Positions 26,263 to 34,833 of a stretch of 38,144 nt of DNA are shown piece after piece. A model generated the notes under the pieces. It worked only from the letters and a program-made list of their open reading frames with translations, searched no databases and was not told where the DNA came from. Numbering within the stretch: position 1 is the first letter of the stretch; every line of letters begins with the position of its first letter. Position numbers and translations under genes: made by a program. Source of the stretch: Deltaproteobacteria bacterium GWF2_42_12 (lineage in GTDB: Bacteria; Desulfobacterota; GWC2-55-46; UBA9637); the NCBI GenBank assembly GCA_001797665.1, contig MGQA01000110.1, positions 6,157-44,300 of the forward strand, given 5' to 3'.

Positions 26263-27729
26263 ATGTATCCATCTCACGAATTCATTCCGGTAACCATTGA
26301 CAAAAGCCATATAATTACCATAGGCGAGAAGCTGTACGCAGAAAGCATTGAGTTTGTACGAGAGCTTGTAAATAATGCTTATGATGCAGATGCAACATTG
26401 GTAGAAATTATTGTTGCAGAGGATATGATTGAGATAAGGGATAATGGAAGCGGCATGGATGTTGAAGGACTTAAACAGTATTTTAATATCGGCTCGCAGC
26501 AGAAGTTTTATTCTCCAAAGTCGCCAATATACAGCAGGGACAGGATTGGCCAGTTCGGCATCGGCAAATTTGCAAGCCTTGCTGCGTGCAAGCGGTTTGA
26601 GGTGCTTACAAAGAAAGGAGAGTTTGTTGGTAGGGTTATCTTTGATAAGGAAGAGTGGGAGAAGACATCCGATATATGGCAGCTACCGCTTGAGATACTC
26701 TCTCCTGAGTTCAGGAAGCAGAATGGAACTACTGTTATCTTAATGGGGTTAGACAGGAAATTTGAACCGCATGATATTGAAGCAAAGATAATAGAAGGTA
26801 CGCCGATCAAGGCCCCTAATTTTAAGGTTAAAATAAATAACCATACAGTAACCCCTCGCAGCCTTTCAGGTCATAGAATTCCATTCCTTGAAGGAACTTC
26901 TTTTGGGCCTGTAACCGGAGAGATAATAATACTTCCTGAGACAGCCGTGACGGATACAGACCTTGGGATAGAGGTCAAGGTTAAACAGGTTACAATAAAA
27001 AGAGAACTCTTTGGCATGGAGACATGGGGCAAGGCGATGTCAAGGGTCAGGGGAGAGGTGAATGCAGATTTTCTTCCAATAACAAGCGACAGGACAGGTT
27101 TTATAAAGGACTCTGAAGAATACCGTGAGTTTCTGAGGATTATGGGGAAGGTGATGGAGGATGTAAAGACCTCCCTTCAGAAACTGACCATGAAAAAGGA
27201 AGGGAAAAAGGTAAGCCGCGCCCTGAAAGAAGCGCTTCAGAGAATATATAAAGCATTGGCAGCAAATCCTGATTTGTCGCCCTTTGGCGCAATCCCGGTC
27301 GGCGAAGAGATAAAGGGAATAGGCGGCGCTGCCTCAGTTTCACAGGAAAAGGAGAGGGGCGCAGAAGTTGAGATAAAAACCGAAGAAAAGGTTAAGACAG
27401 AGAAGAAGAGAAAGGAAAAGCCAAAGGTAAAACAGCTTACGCCCAATGCAATTATAAAGAGAATCAAGTTTGGAGAGACTGGCGTTTCATGCGTTATTGA
27501 TAGTTTTGGCGAAGACGGTGCAGAGGTCTTTTCAGAGGGGACCGTAATCTATATCAACAGAGACCATCCGCTCTATAAAAGGGAATCAGCAAAGATTGAC
27601 ACGCATACCTTAAACCTCGCTCGGCTCATCACCCAGGAAATCGCACTTATGAAAAACCCCAGAAATCCGAGACAGGCATTTGAACGACAGAGCAAGCTCC
27701 TCAAAGATGCATTTGTTGACGGAAAGTAA
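26263..27729 (+). CDS. Standalone GHKL-type ATPase (Hsp90/MutL/MORC-like N-terminal fold)
   Basis: Bergerat motifs ELVNNAYDADAT, IRDNGSGM, IGQFGIGKFAS, NGTTVIL; charged Lys/Glu linker; distinct C-terminal about 100 aa. Confidence 0.85.
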   Translation: MYPSHEFIPVTIDKSHIITIGEKLYAESIEFVRELVNNAYDADATLVEIIVAEDMIEIRDNGSGMDVEGLKQYFNIGSQQKFYSPKSPIYSRDRIGQFGIGKFASLAACKRFEVLTKKGEFVGRVIFDKEEWEKTSDIWQLPLEILSPEFRKQNGTTVILMGLDRKFEPHDIEAKIIEGTPIKAPNFKVKINNHTVTPRSLSGHRIPFLEGTSFGPVTGEIIILPETAVTDTDLGIEVKVKQVTIKRELFGMETWGKAMSRVRGEVNADFLPITSDRTGFIKDSEEYREFLRIMGKVMEDVKTSLQKLTMKKEGKKVSRALKEALQRIYKALAANPDLSPFGAIPVGEEIKGIGGAASVSQEKERGAEVEIKTEEKVKTEKKRKEKPKVKQLTPNAIIKRIKFGETGVSCVIDSFGEDGAEVFSEGTVIYINRDHPLYKRESAKIDTHTLNLARLITQEIALMKNPRNPRQAFERQSKLLKDAFVDGK

Positions 27730-27903
27730 TTTTTGACAAATCAAATAATAGAAAGATTTACATGGGATAGATATATCTACACAGGGGCTAACCGCAGGAT
27801 GCCCACTATATATAGTAGTATTAAGGATAAACTTACCCATCTTATTGTGTATTTTTTCCTTTACAAGGGATTAAAACTCTGATAGGATTTGCACAAAAAT
27901 GCC

Positions 27904-27982
27904 CCTTACCCTGCCCTCTCCCCGCAGGGGTGAGGATTAAGCTTGCCCTGAGCACAGCCGAAGGGGTGAGGGGGAAGGTGTT
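27904..27982. repeat. Dispersed REP-like G/C-rich repeat abutting smc
   Basis: ccttaccctgccctctccccgcaggggtgagg...gccctgagcacagccgaaggggtgaggggg, self-complementary blocks. Confidence 0.6.
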
Positions 27983-27986
27983 TTAG

Positions 27987-30900
27987 ATGAAAATCAAAAA
28001 AATTGACATCCACGGCTTTAAATCCTTTGTAGACAAGACTTCTCTTCTATTTCCAAGGGGTGTTACTGGCATTGTGGGGCCCAATGGTTGCGGCAAGAGC
28101 AATATTGTTGATGCGATTAGGTGGGTGCTTGGCGAGCATAATCCCAGGCATTTGCGCGGCAAGCTTATGGAGGATGTTATATTCAATGGAAGCGAGTCAA
28201 GGAAACCCATAGGCATGGCAGAGGTTGCTCTCACGCTTTCGAATGATGAGGGCATTGCGCCGGCTGAATATGTGAATTTTACTGAGATAGAGATTGCGCG
28301 GAGGCTCTACCGCTCAGGCGAGAGCGAATATTACATCAACAAAGTGCAGTGCAGGCTCAAGGATATTGTTGACCTTTTTACAGACACGGGCATCGGCACA
28401 CGGGCATATTCAATAATTGAGCAGGGTCAGGTCGGCTGGCTTGTGAATGCAAAACCTGACGAAAGGCGCGCTCTTTTTGAAGAGGCTGCCGGCATCAATA
28501 AATACAAACACCGCAAGGATGCGGCTTTAAGAAGGCTTGAAGGAACAAAACAGAATCTTACGAGAGTGAATGATATTATCAGTGAAGTAAAGAGGCAGAT
28601 GAACTCCTTAAATCGCCAGGCCAAAAAGGCTGAACGATATAAAGCTATGAAAGAGGAGTTAAAAGGGTATGAATTGTTTGTAGCATCTGAGGAATATAAG
28701 GCGCTTAAGGAAAATAAGGCTGAGGCAGAAAAGAAACTGGTAGTTCTCAAAGAAAAGGACATTGAACTTTCTACAGCCATATCTCAGAAGCAAAGTAATC
28801 TCGAAGAGGCGAGGGTAAGATATTTGAAGGAAGAGATTGCTTTGAAAGAAATAAGGCAAAAGGTTTTTGAGATAGACAGTAATGTTAAGGGCAAGGAAAA
28901 AGAGCTTCAGGCCTCAGAGATGAGGACAGCGGAACTTAAAAGGAATGAGGAGAGGCTTGTAAAAGAAATAGATGGTTTGACCAGCCAGCAAAACGCCGTA
29001 GGTCAAGAGATAGATGCGCTCGATAATCATTTAAAGGAAATACAGACAGTTGTAGAGGCTGAAGAGGCAAGGCTGTTAACTGAAGAGACTCAACTGAAAG
29101 ATATGGCGACTATCCTTGTTCAAAAAGGTGAAAACCTTAAAGAAAAAAGGGAGCGACTCATAAATCTTTTAAACAGGACTGCTGAGATAAAAAACAATAT
29201 CGCAGGATATTTGAAAGATGAGGATAGCCTTTCTCTAAGATTAGGCAAGGCCTTGAGAGAGAAGGAGGAACTGGGAGTCAAAATTTCGGATTTTGAATTT
29301 CGGATTTCAGATTTGAAAAACAAAAAAGAGGCAGTAGAAAAAGGTAAAGATGATATAGAAAGAACACAGCTTTTGACCTCTGAGGAGCTTAAGGTATTGG
29401 AGGATAGCCTTGTAGAAAAGGAAAACAGGCTTAACAGTCTGAAAGAAGAACTTACTCACACATCTTCAAGATTGCATACGCTAAAAGAGCTTGAGAAAAA
29501 CTTTGAAGGCTTTAAAGAAGGTGTAAGGGCTATTATGCTTGCCCCTGAAAGTTTTAATCAGGGGCTCAATAAGAATGAAGATGATGGAGAATATAGACGC
29601 GTCCATGGTCTTGTGGCAGATGTGATTGAGACGTCTGCGCAGTATGAAAAGGCGGTTGAGGCTGTTCTGGGTGAGAGGCTTCAATATGTCATTGTGGAGA
29701 GCCATGATGCCGGAGTTCAAGCTGTTGAGTATTTGAAGACGCAGGCAAAAGGGAGGGGAAGCTTTGTGCCACTAAAAGGGGCACGGATAAAAAATAATGG
29801 TGAAAAGCCTGGACATGCTCATCCAAATACCGAAGAGCTGCTTGAGCATGTCAGAATAAAAGACGGTTATTATCCTATTGCCCAGTATCTTTTAGGAGAT
29901 GTGCTTTTGGTGCATAACTTAAATGACGCCATTGAACTGTGGAGGTCAAACGGCTTAGATAAAACATTTGTTACACTGGAAGGCGAGATGGTTGACCATC
30001 AAGGTGTTATTACAGGTGGTTATTCGAATGGGGCAGATGGTAACATACTCCGAAAGAGGAGAGAGATAAAAGACCTTTCTGCTGCCCTTTCAGATTTAGA
30101 AAGCAAGATTGCAGAAACATACAATGGGATAAAGAGTTTGAAATATAATATAGATACGAATCAGAGGAATCTGGATGGTTTGAAAAAAGACAGCCATTCT
30201 AAAGAAATAGAGCTTATAAATATTGAGGCGGAATTAAAAAGGGAAGAGGGAGAATTTGGTCGTTTGAATCAACAAATTGCGACTCTTGTCACAGAAGTCA
30301 GCGATATTGAAAGAGGGCAGAAGGAGGTATCTTCGAAAAAGGCTCAGCTTTTAAAAGACATGGAATCAGTTGAAAGAGAGCAGAAAGAAATAGAGACTAC
30401 AGTGCATACAGTCACAGATGAGGTATCGGCTCTTCAAAAGAAAAAGGAGGAACTTTCGAGCGTTGTTACAGATATAAAGGTTAAGCTTGCATCTTCAAAT
30501 GAGAGGCTTGAAGGCATTAAAGGCCAGATTGATGATAAAAAAAGATTTCTTGCCGAGATAAGTAATAGAATAGATGAAAAACAGGCAGAGATAGAAAACG
30601 GAAAATTGGAGATAGCTGGACATGAGCTTAAGGCGGCAGAAATAAAAGGCGGATTGGAAGAGGCTTTGAAAACGATGGATGTTGACCGCAGACAGGAAAT
30701 CAGGCAGGAAGAACAGCTTAATCAGACTATGACTGATGCAAATCAGCTTGAAGAGGCGCTTAGTGAAATTAAAAAGGATATTGCTCAGCTTCAGGAGGAA
30801 ATCAACTCGGTCAATCTTGATTTGAAAGAAATAGAATTAAATCTCGCACATCTTGCTGAGAGGATGGCAGAGCGTTATAGGGTTGCCATTGAGAGTTATA

Positions 30901-31574
30901 ATCCAACTGAAGAGATTAAAACTCTTGATAGAGGTGTAATAACAGAGAGAATGAATGAGCTTAAGACAAAGATAGCTGAGCTTGGCGAGGTTAGCATAGG
31001 CGCAATTGAGGAATACAGAGAGCTTGAGACAAGGCATCAGTTTCTGCTGGACCAGCAGGCAGACCTCAACAAGTCTGTTGAGAGCTTGCATAAGGTAATC
31101 AATCGGATAAACAGAACAACGAGACAACGTTTCAGAGAGACATTCGATGCAATCAATCTGAAATTTCAAGAAGTCTTCCCGAAATTTTTCCGGGGGGGCA
31201 AGGCAGAGCTGAGGCTTGTTGATGAAGGGGATTTGCTGGAATCAGGTATTGAGATTGTTGCTCAGCCGCCCGGTAAAAGACTTCAGAACATAAGCCTTCT
31301 ATCAGGTGGTGAGAAGGCCCTTACAGCCACTTCTCTGATATTTTCGATATTCTTAATCAAACCAAGCCCATTCTGTCTTTTAGACGAAGTAGATGCGCCT
31401 CTGGATGACGCCAATATAGACAGGTTCAACGGCTTTTTAAAAGAGATGGCCCAAAAGTCCCAGTTTCTTCTTATAACCCACAACAAGGGGACAATGGAGA
31501 TAGCTGATACACTTTTTGGCGTTACCATGGAAGAGGCTGGTGTGTCAAAGATTGTGTCAGTTCAATTGAATTAG
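27987..31574 (+). CDS. smc: Chromosome segregation protein SMC
   Basis: IDIHGFKSFVDKTSLLFPRGVTGIVGPNGCGKSNIVDAIRWVLGE, hinge, LLSGGEKALTATSLIFSIF...PFCLLDEVDAPLDDAN. Confidence 0.98.
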   Translation: MKIKKIDIHGFKSFVDKTSLLFPRGVTGIVGPNGCGKSNIVDAIRWVLGEHNPRHLRGKLMEDVIFNGSESRKPIGMAEVALTLSNDEGIAPAEYVNFTEIEIARRLYRSGESEYYINKVQCRLKDIVDLFTDTGIGTRAYSIIEQGQVGWLVNAKPDERRALFEEAAGINKYKHRKDAALRRLEGTKQNLTRVNDIISEVKRQMNSLNRQAKKAERYKAMKEELKGYELFVASEEYKALKENKAEAEKKLVVLKEKDIELSTAISQKQSNLEEARVRYLKEEIALKEIRQKVFEIDSNVKGKEKELQASEMRTAELKRNEERLVKEIDGLTSQQNAVGQEIDALDNHLKEIQTVVEAEEARLLTEETQLKDMATILVQKGENLKEKRERLINLLNRTAEIKNNIAGYLKDEDSLSLRLGKALREKEELGVKISDFEFRISDLKNKKEAVEKGKDDIERTQLLTSEELKVLEDSLVEKENRLNSLKEELTHTSSRLHTLKELEKNFEGFKEGVRAIMLAPESFNQGLNKNEDDGEYRRVHGLVADVIETSAQYEKAVEAVLGERLQYVIVESHDAGVQAVEYLKTQAKGRGSFVPLKGARIKNNGEKPGHAHPNTEELLEHVRIKDGYYPIAQYLLGDVLLVHNLNDAIELWRSNGLDKTFVTLEGEMVDHQGVITGGYSNGADGNILRKRREIKDLSAALSDLESKIAETYNGIKSLKYNIDTNQRNLDGLKKDSHSKEIELINIEAELKREEGEFGRLNQQIATLVTEVSDIERGQKEVSSKKAQLLKDMESVEREQKEIETTVHTVTDEVSALQKKKEELSSVVTDIKVKLASSNERLEGIKGQIDDKKRFLAEISNRIDEKQAEIENGKLEIAGHELKAAEIKGGLEEALKTMDVDRRQEIRQEEQLNQTMTDANQLEEALSEIKKDIAQLQEEINSVNLDLKEIELNLAHLAERMAERYRVAIESYNPTEEIKTLDRGVITERMNELKTKIAELGEVSIGAIEEYRELETRHQFLLDQQADLNKSVESLHKVINRINRTTRQRFRETFDAINLKFQEVFPKFFRGGKAELRLVDEGDLLESGIEIVAQPPGKRLQNISLLSGGEKALTATSLIFSIFLIKPSPFCLLDEVDAPLDDANIDRFNGFLKEMAQKSQFLLITHNKGTMEIADTLFGVTMEEAGVSKIVSVQLN
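29281..29316. repeat. Short tandem repeat inside smc (ATTTCGGATTT units)
   Basis: atttcggattttga atttcggatttcag atttgaaa, encodes ISDFEFRISDLK. Confidence 0.75.
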
Positions 31575-31609
31575 AAAATATATCCTTTTTTAAAGATGGT
31601 GGTCTTACA

Positions 31610-32554
31610 GTGTGGTCAATCACTGTATTAATCTTTATTGCTGGCCTTATTGCGCTTTACTTTGGCGCTGACTGGCTTGTCAAGGGCGCATCACGCCTTG
31701 CAATCTCCCTGAATGTTCAGCCTGTTATTGTAGGTCTTACGGTCGTTGCCTTTGGTACATCACTACCTGAGTTAGTTGTGAGTTTTATAGGCGCACTCAG
31801 GGGTTTGTCAGACATTGCTTTGGGAAATATTGTTGGAAGCAATATTGCAAATATAGGCCTTATCCTTGGATTATCTGCACTTATATTTCCGCTTTCCGTT
31901 CACATGAAGCTCATCAAGTTTGAGACCCCTTTTATGATATTCGTAGCAATTTTGCTCTTTGTGGTTTCGATAAATGAGATAATTTCAAGATTAGACAGCA
32001 TTTTATTTGTTGTGGTATTTGCAGTTTATATTTTCTATACGATCACGATTTCCAAAAAAGAGGCTAAAGATGTTCAGAAGGAATACAAAGAATTTCTGCA
32101 AGGAAGGGGCAGTCTCATTAAGGATAGTACCCTTATTATCATTGGGCTTGCGGTGCTGATTCTTGGCGCAGAGATGCTGATAAGGTCTGCTGTTTCTATA
32201 GCGAGGGCAGCAGGCATTAGCGAATTAATTATAGGCATGACCATAGTTGCTGTTGGCACATCACTGCCTGAGCTTGCAACCTCCACAGTTGCTGCATTAA
32301 AAAAAGAGGCGGATATAAGCATTGGTAATATTGTTGGCAGCAACATATTTAATATACTGTTTATACTCGGCCTTACCGGGACGATACAGCCTATAGCAGT
32401 GAATCCAGATGCAGTAAAGCTTCATATGCCTATCATGATATTTTTTAGCCTCCTACTTTTCATATTTATGGGTAGAGGGGGTATATTAAGCCGTCCGAGA
32501 GGTGCGTTACTGTTAATTCTCTATGCAGCCTATGTGACCTCTCTGCTTAAATGA
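31610..32554 (+). CDS. Calcium/sodium antiporter (CaCA family, YrbG-like)
   Basis: Duplicated VIVGLTVVAFGTSLPELVVSF / IIGMTIVAVGTSLPELATS with GNIVGSNIANIGLILG / GNIVGSNIFNILFILG. Confidence 0.93.
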   Translation: MWSITVLIFIAGLIALYFGADWLVKGASRLAISLNVQPVIVGLTVVAFGTSLPELVVSFIGALRGLSDIALGNIVGSNIANIGLILGLSALIFPLSVHMKLIKFETPFMIFVAILLFVVSINEIISRLDSILFVVVFAVYIFYTITISKKEAKDVQKEYKEFLQGRGSLIKDSTLIIIGLAVLILGAEMLIRSAVSIARAAGISELIIGMTIVAVGTSLPELATSTVAALKKEADISIGNIVGSNIFNILFILGLTGTIQPIAVNPDAVKLHMPIMIFFSLLLFIFMGRGGILSRPRGALLLILYAAYVTSLLK

Positions 32555-32624
32555 CACTGTCAAACATACCGCATAGATCTCATTTCCGCATCATTCCTAA
32601 CGTAATATTATCCTTAAATTTTTC

Positions 32625-32653
32625 TTGACAAATAAGTAAAGCAGGCATATAGT
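32625..32653 (+). promoter_or_regulatory. sigma70-type promoter of the mraZ/dcw cluster
   Basis: TTGACA (32625-32630), 17-nt spacer, TATAGT (32648-32653). Confidence 0.8.
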
Positions 32654-32660
32654 CTCTGCC

Positions 32661-32710
32661 AAGTGGTATAAAGTGGTATAAAGTGGTATAGGTGTCTATA
32701 GAGTGGTATG
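32661..32710 (+). promoter_or_regulatory. MraZ operator boxes
   Basis: GTGGT repeats starting at 32663, 32673, 32683 and 32703, exact 10-nt register, just upstream of mraZ. Confidence 0.75.
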
Positions 32711-32738
32711 GGATGACCAATAAGAAAGGGGCTAATCT

Positions 32739-33182
32739 TTGTTTAGGGGAAGATTTGAACATACTATTGATTCCAAAGGAAGAATTAGCATCCCGTCTAA
32801 ATTTCGGGAAGTTTTAGTAGATAGGTATGATGAGAGGCTTGTCATTACAAATAGCTACGATGGATGCCTTGTTGCCTATCCTTTTAAGGAATGGCAGATT
32901 GTAGAAGAGAAGGCCAGCAAGTTGACGACGATAAAGAAAGAGACATCAGACTTCTTACGGTTTTTTATCTCTGGCGCAACTGAGTGTCCTATAGATAAGC
33001 TCGGCAGAGTTCTTATACCACCGGTTTTACGGGAACATGCGAAATTGGAAAAGGACATTGTGCTTGTTGGCACCCTCAAGCAGGTTGAGATTTGGGCTAA
33101 AATAAGGTGGGAGGCAATTATAGCACGGGCTCAACAGGATGAGGGTGGGGTCAGAGAGGTTCTTGCAGGGTTGGGACTATAG
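32739..33182 (+). CDS. mraZ: Transcriptional regulator MraZ
   Basis: MFRGRFEHTIDSKGRISIPSKFRE...DKLGRVLIPPVLREHAKLEKDIVLVG; TTG start. Confidence 0.96.
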   Translation: MFRGRFEHTIDSKGRISIPSKFREVLVDRYDERLVITNSYDGCLVAYPFKEWQIVEEKASKLTTIKKETSDFLRFFISGATECPIDKLGRVLIPPVLREHAKLEKDIVLVGTLKQVEIWAKIRWEAIIARAQQDEGGVREVLAGLGL

Positions 33183-33260
33183 TTTAACAACTCTATAGAA
33201 AAATGCAAAGTGCAAATTTCAAGTTAAAAAATAAAAGCATCCTTAATTTCAAAATTTGCA

Positions 33261-34193
33261 ATGATTAAGCATATCCCTGTAATGACAGATGAGGTGATAA
33301 AGTTTCTTAACTGCAAACCCGATGGTATATATGTAGACGGAACACTTGGCGGCGGAGGACACACTGCTCAAATACTGGATGCAAGCGCTCCGACAGGCCG
33401 GGTAATAGGAATAGATTGGGATGAAGATGCTATTAAAGCAGCAAGGACGGAGCTCAAGGATTATTCTCAGAGGCTTACTATAGTAAGGGAGAATTTTGCC
33501 AATATAAAGGAGATAATGGATAGTCTAACTATAAAAGGGGTTGATGGGATTTTGTTAGATTTAGGCGTATCTTCTTATCATCTTGAAAGTCAGGAGAGGG
33601 GATTTAGTTTCAGATTCGATTCGCCGCTTGATATGAGGATGGATAGAAGACAGGGAGAATCAGCATATGATATTGTAAATAAATATTCTTGCGGCCAATT
33701 AGAAGATATCATACGAAAATTCGGGGAAGAGCGATGGGCAAAAAAGATTGCGAAAGCAATTACTGAGAGACGGCGTCATGGGCCAATAGCTACAACAAAG
33801 GAACTTTCTGACCTGGTGTCATCTGCCATACCAAAAAGGTTTCATCCGACAGATATTCACCCTGCTACAAAGACCTTTCAGGCAATAAGGATTGCCGTAA
33901 ATGACGAACTTAATAATTTGAAAAAGGCGATTGATGACTGTGTAGACCTTCTTTTTCCAGGCGGAAGGATTGCTATAATATCATTTCATTCGCTTGAGGA
34001 CAGAATTGTTAAAATATCTTTCAGAAGAATAGAGAAGGGTTGCACATGTCCCGATGATTTTCCGAGGTGTGTTTGTGGTAAAAAACCAAGGCTTAGCATT
34101 GTAACTAAAAAACCTGTAACTCCGTCATTACAAGAGATATCAAAAAACCCCAGGGCAAGGAGCGCCAAGCTCAGGGTAGGAGAGAGGCTGTAG
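33261..34193 (+). CDS. rsmH: 16S rRNA (cytosine(1402)-N4)-methyltransferase
   Basis: HIPVMTDEVIKFL...YVDGTLGGGGHT...GILLDLGVSSYHLESQERGFSF...IISFHSLEDRIVK. Confidence 0.97.
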   Translation: MIKHIPVMTDEVIKFLNCKPDGIYVDGTLGGGGHTAQILDASAPTGRVIGIDWDEDAIKAARTELKDYSQRLTIVRENFANIKEIMDSLTIKGVDGILLDLGVSSYHLESQERGFSFRFDSPLDMRMDRRQGESAYDIVNKYSCGQLEDIIRKFGEERWAKKIAKAITERRRHGPIATTKELSDLVSSAIPKRFHPTDIHPATKTFQAIRIAVNDELNNLKKAIDDCVDLLFPGGRIAIISFHSLEDRIVKISFRRIEKGCTCPDDFPRCVCGKKPRLSIVTKKPVTPSLQEISKNPRARSAKLRVGERL

Positions 34194-34541
34194 ATGTCCA
34201 ATATTGCTATAAAGGGAACATTTACCGCAGGAACATTATCACGTCAGAGGATTGGGCGAAGAGATTCTGCGAAAGGAAAGAGTTCTCTTATTTCCGCTGT
34301 TAAGGTAATAGTAATAATCCTATTTGCAGCGCTCTTTTACCTCTGGAGCAGACTTGAGGTTGTAAGTGTTGGCTACGAGATAGCAGAAGCTAATAAAGCG
34401 AGAGCAGAACTTATGTCTGATAACAAAAGGCTTAAACTTGCACTATTGTCTTTGAAATCTCCAGAAAGGATAGAGAATATTGCGGCTAATAAGTTTGGTC
34501 TGGTCTATCCAAAAGGAGAACAGGTGGTAATAGTAAGATGA
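34194..34541 (+). CDS. ftsL: Cell division protein FtsL-like
   Basis: Short single-TM protein between rsmH and ftsI; ERIENIAANKFGLVYPKGEQVV. Confidence 0.8.
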   Translation: MSNIAIKGTFTAGTLSRQRIGRRDSAKGKSSLISAVKVIVIILFAALFYLWSRLEVVSVGYEIAEANKARAELMSDNKRLKLALLSLKSPERIENIAANKFGLVYPKGEQVVIVR

Positions 34542-34657
34542 TTGGATAGGGTTGGTTATATTCCCTCTGAGTTAGCACCTTATGAGTTAAATTCTACGCA
34601 AACATGTCCCCGAAGGTTTTAATCGGGGAATGGAAAGAAAATTTAAACGCCCTGTTG

Positions 34658-34794
34658 TCATTCCCGCCTCCCCCTGTCCCCCTCATAGAGGGGGATAAAG
34701 GAGGAGGCGGGAATCCAGTCCCCGGTTAAAGATTTCGGGGACAAGCATTAAAAAATAGAAAACTGGATGCCCGATAGAGACATTCGGGCATGAC
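34658..34794. repeat. Cluster of REP-like palindromes in the ftsL-ftsI gap
   Basis: attcccgcctcc/ggaggcgggaat; gtccccg/cggggac; tgcccga/tcgggca. Confidence 0.8.
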
Positions 34795-34833
34795 ATAAAT
34801 TTGGTTCCAGCTTGTCCGGGTTAGGAATAAAGA

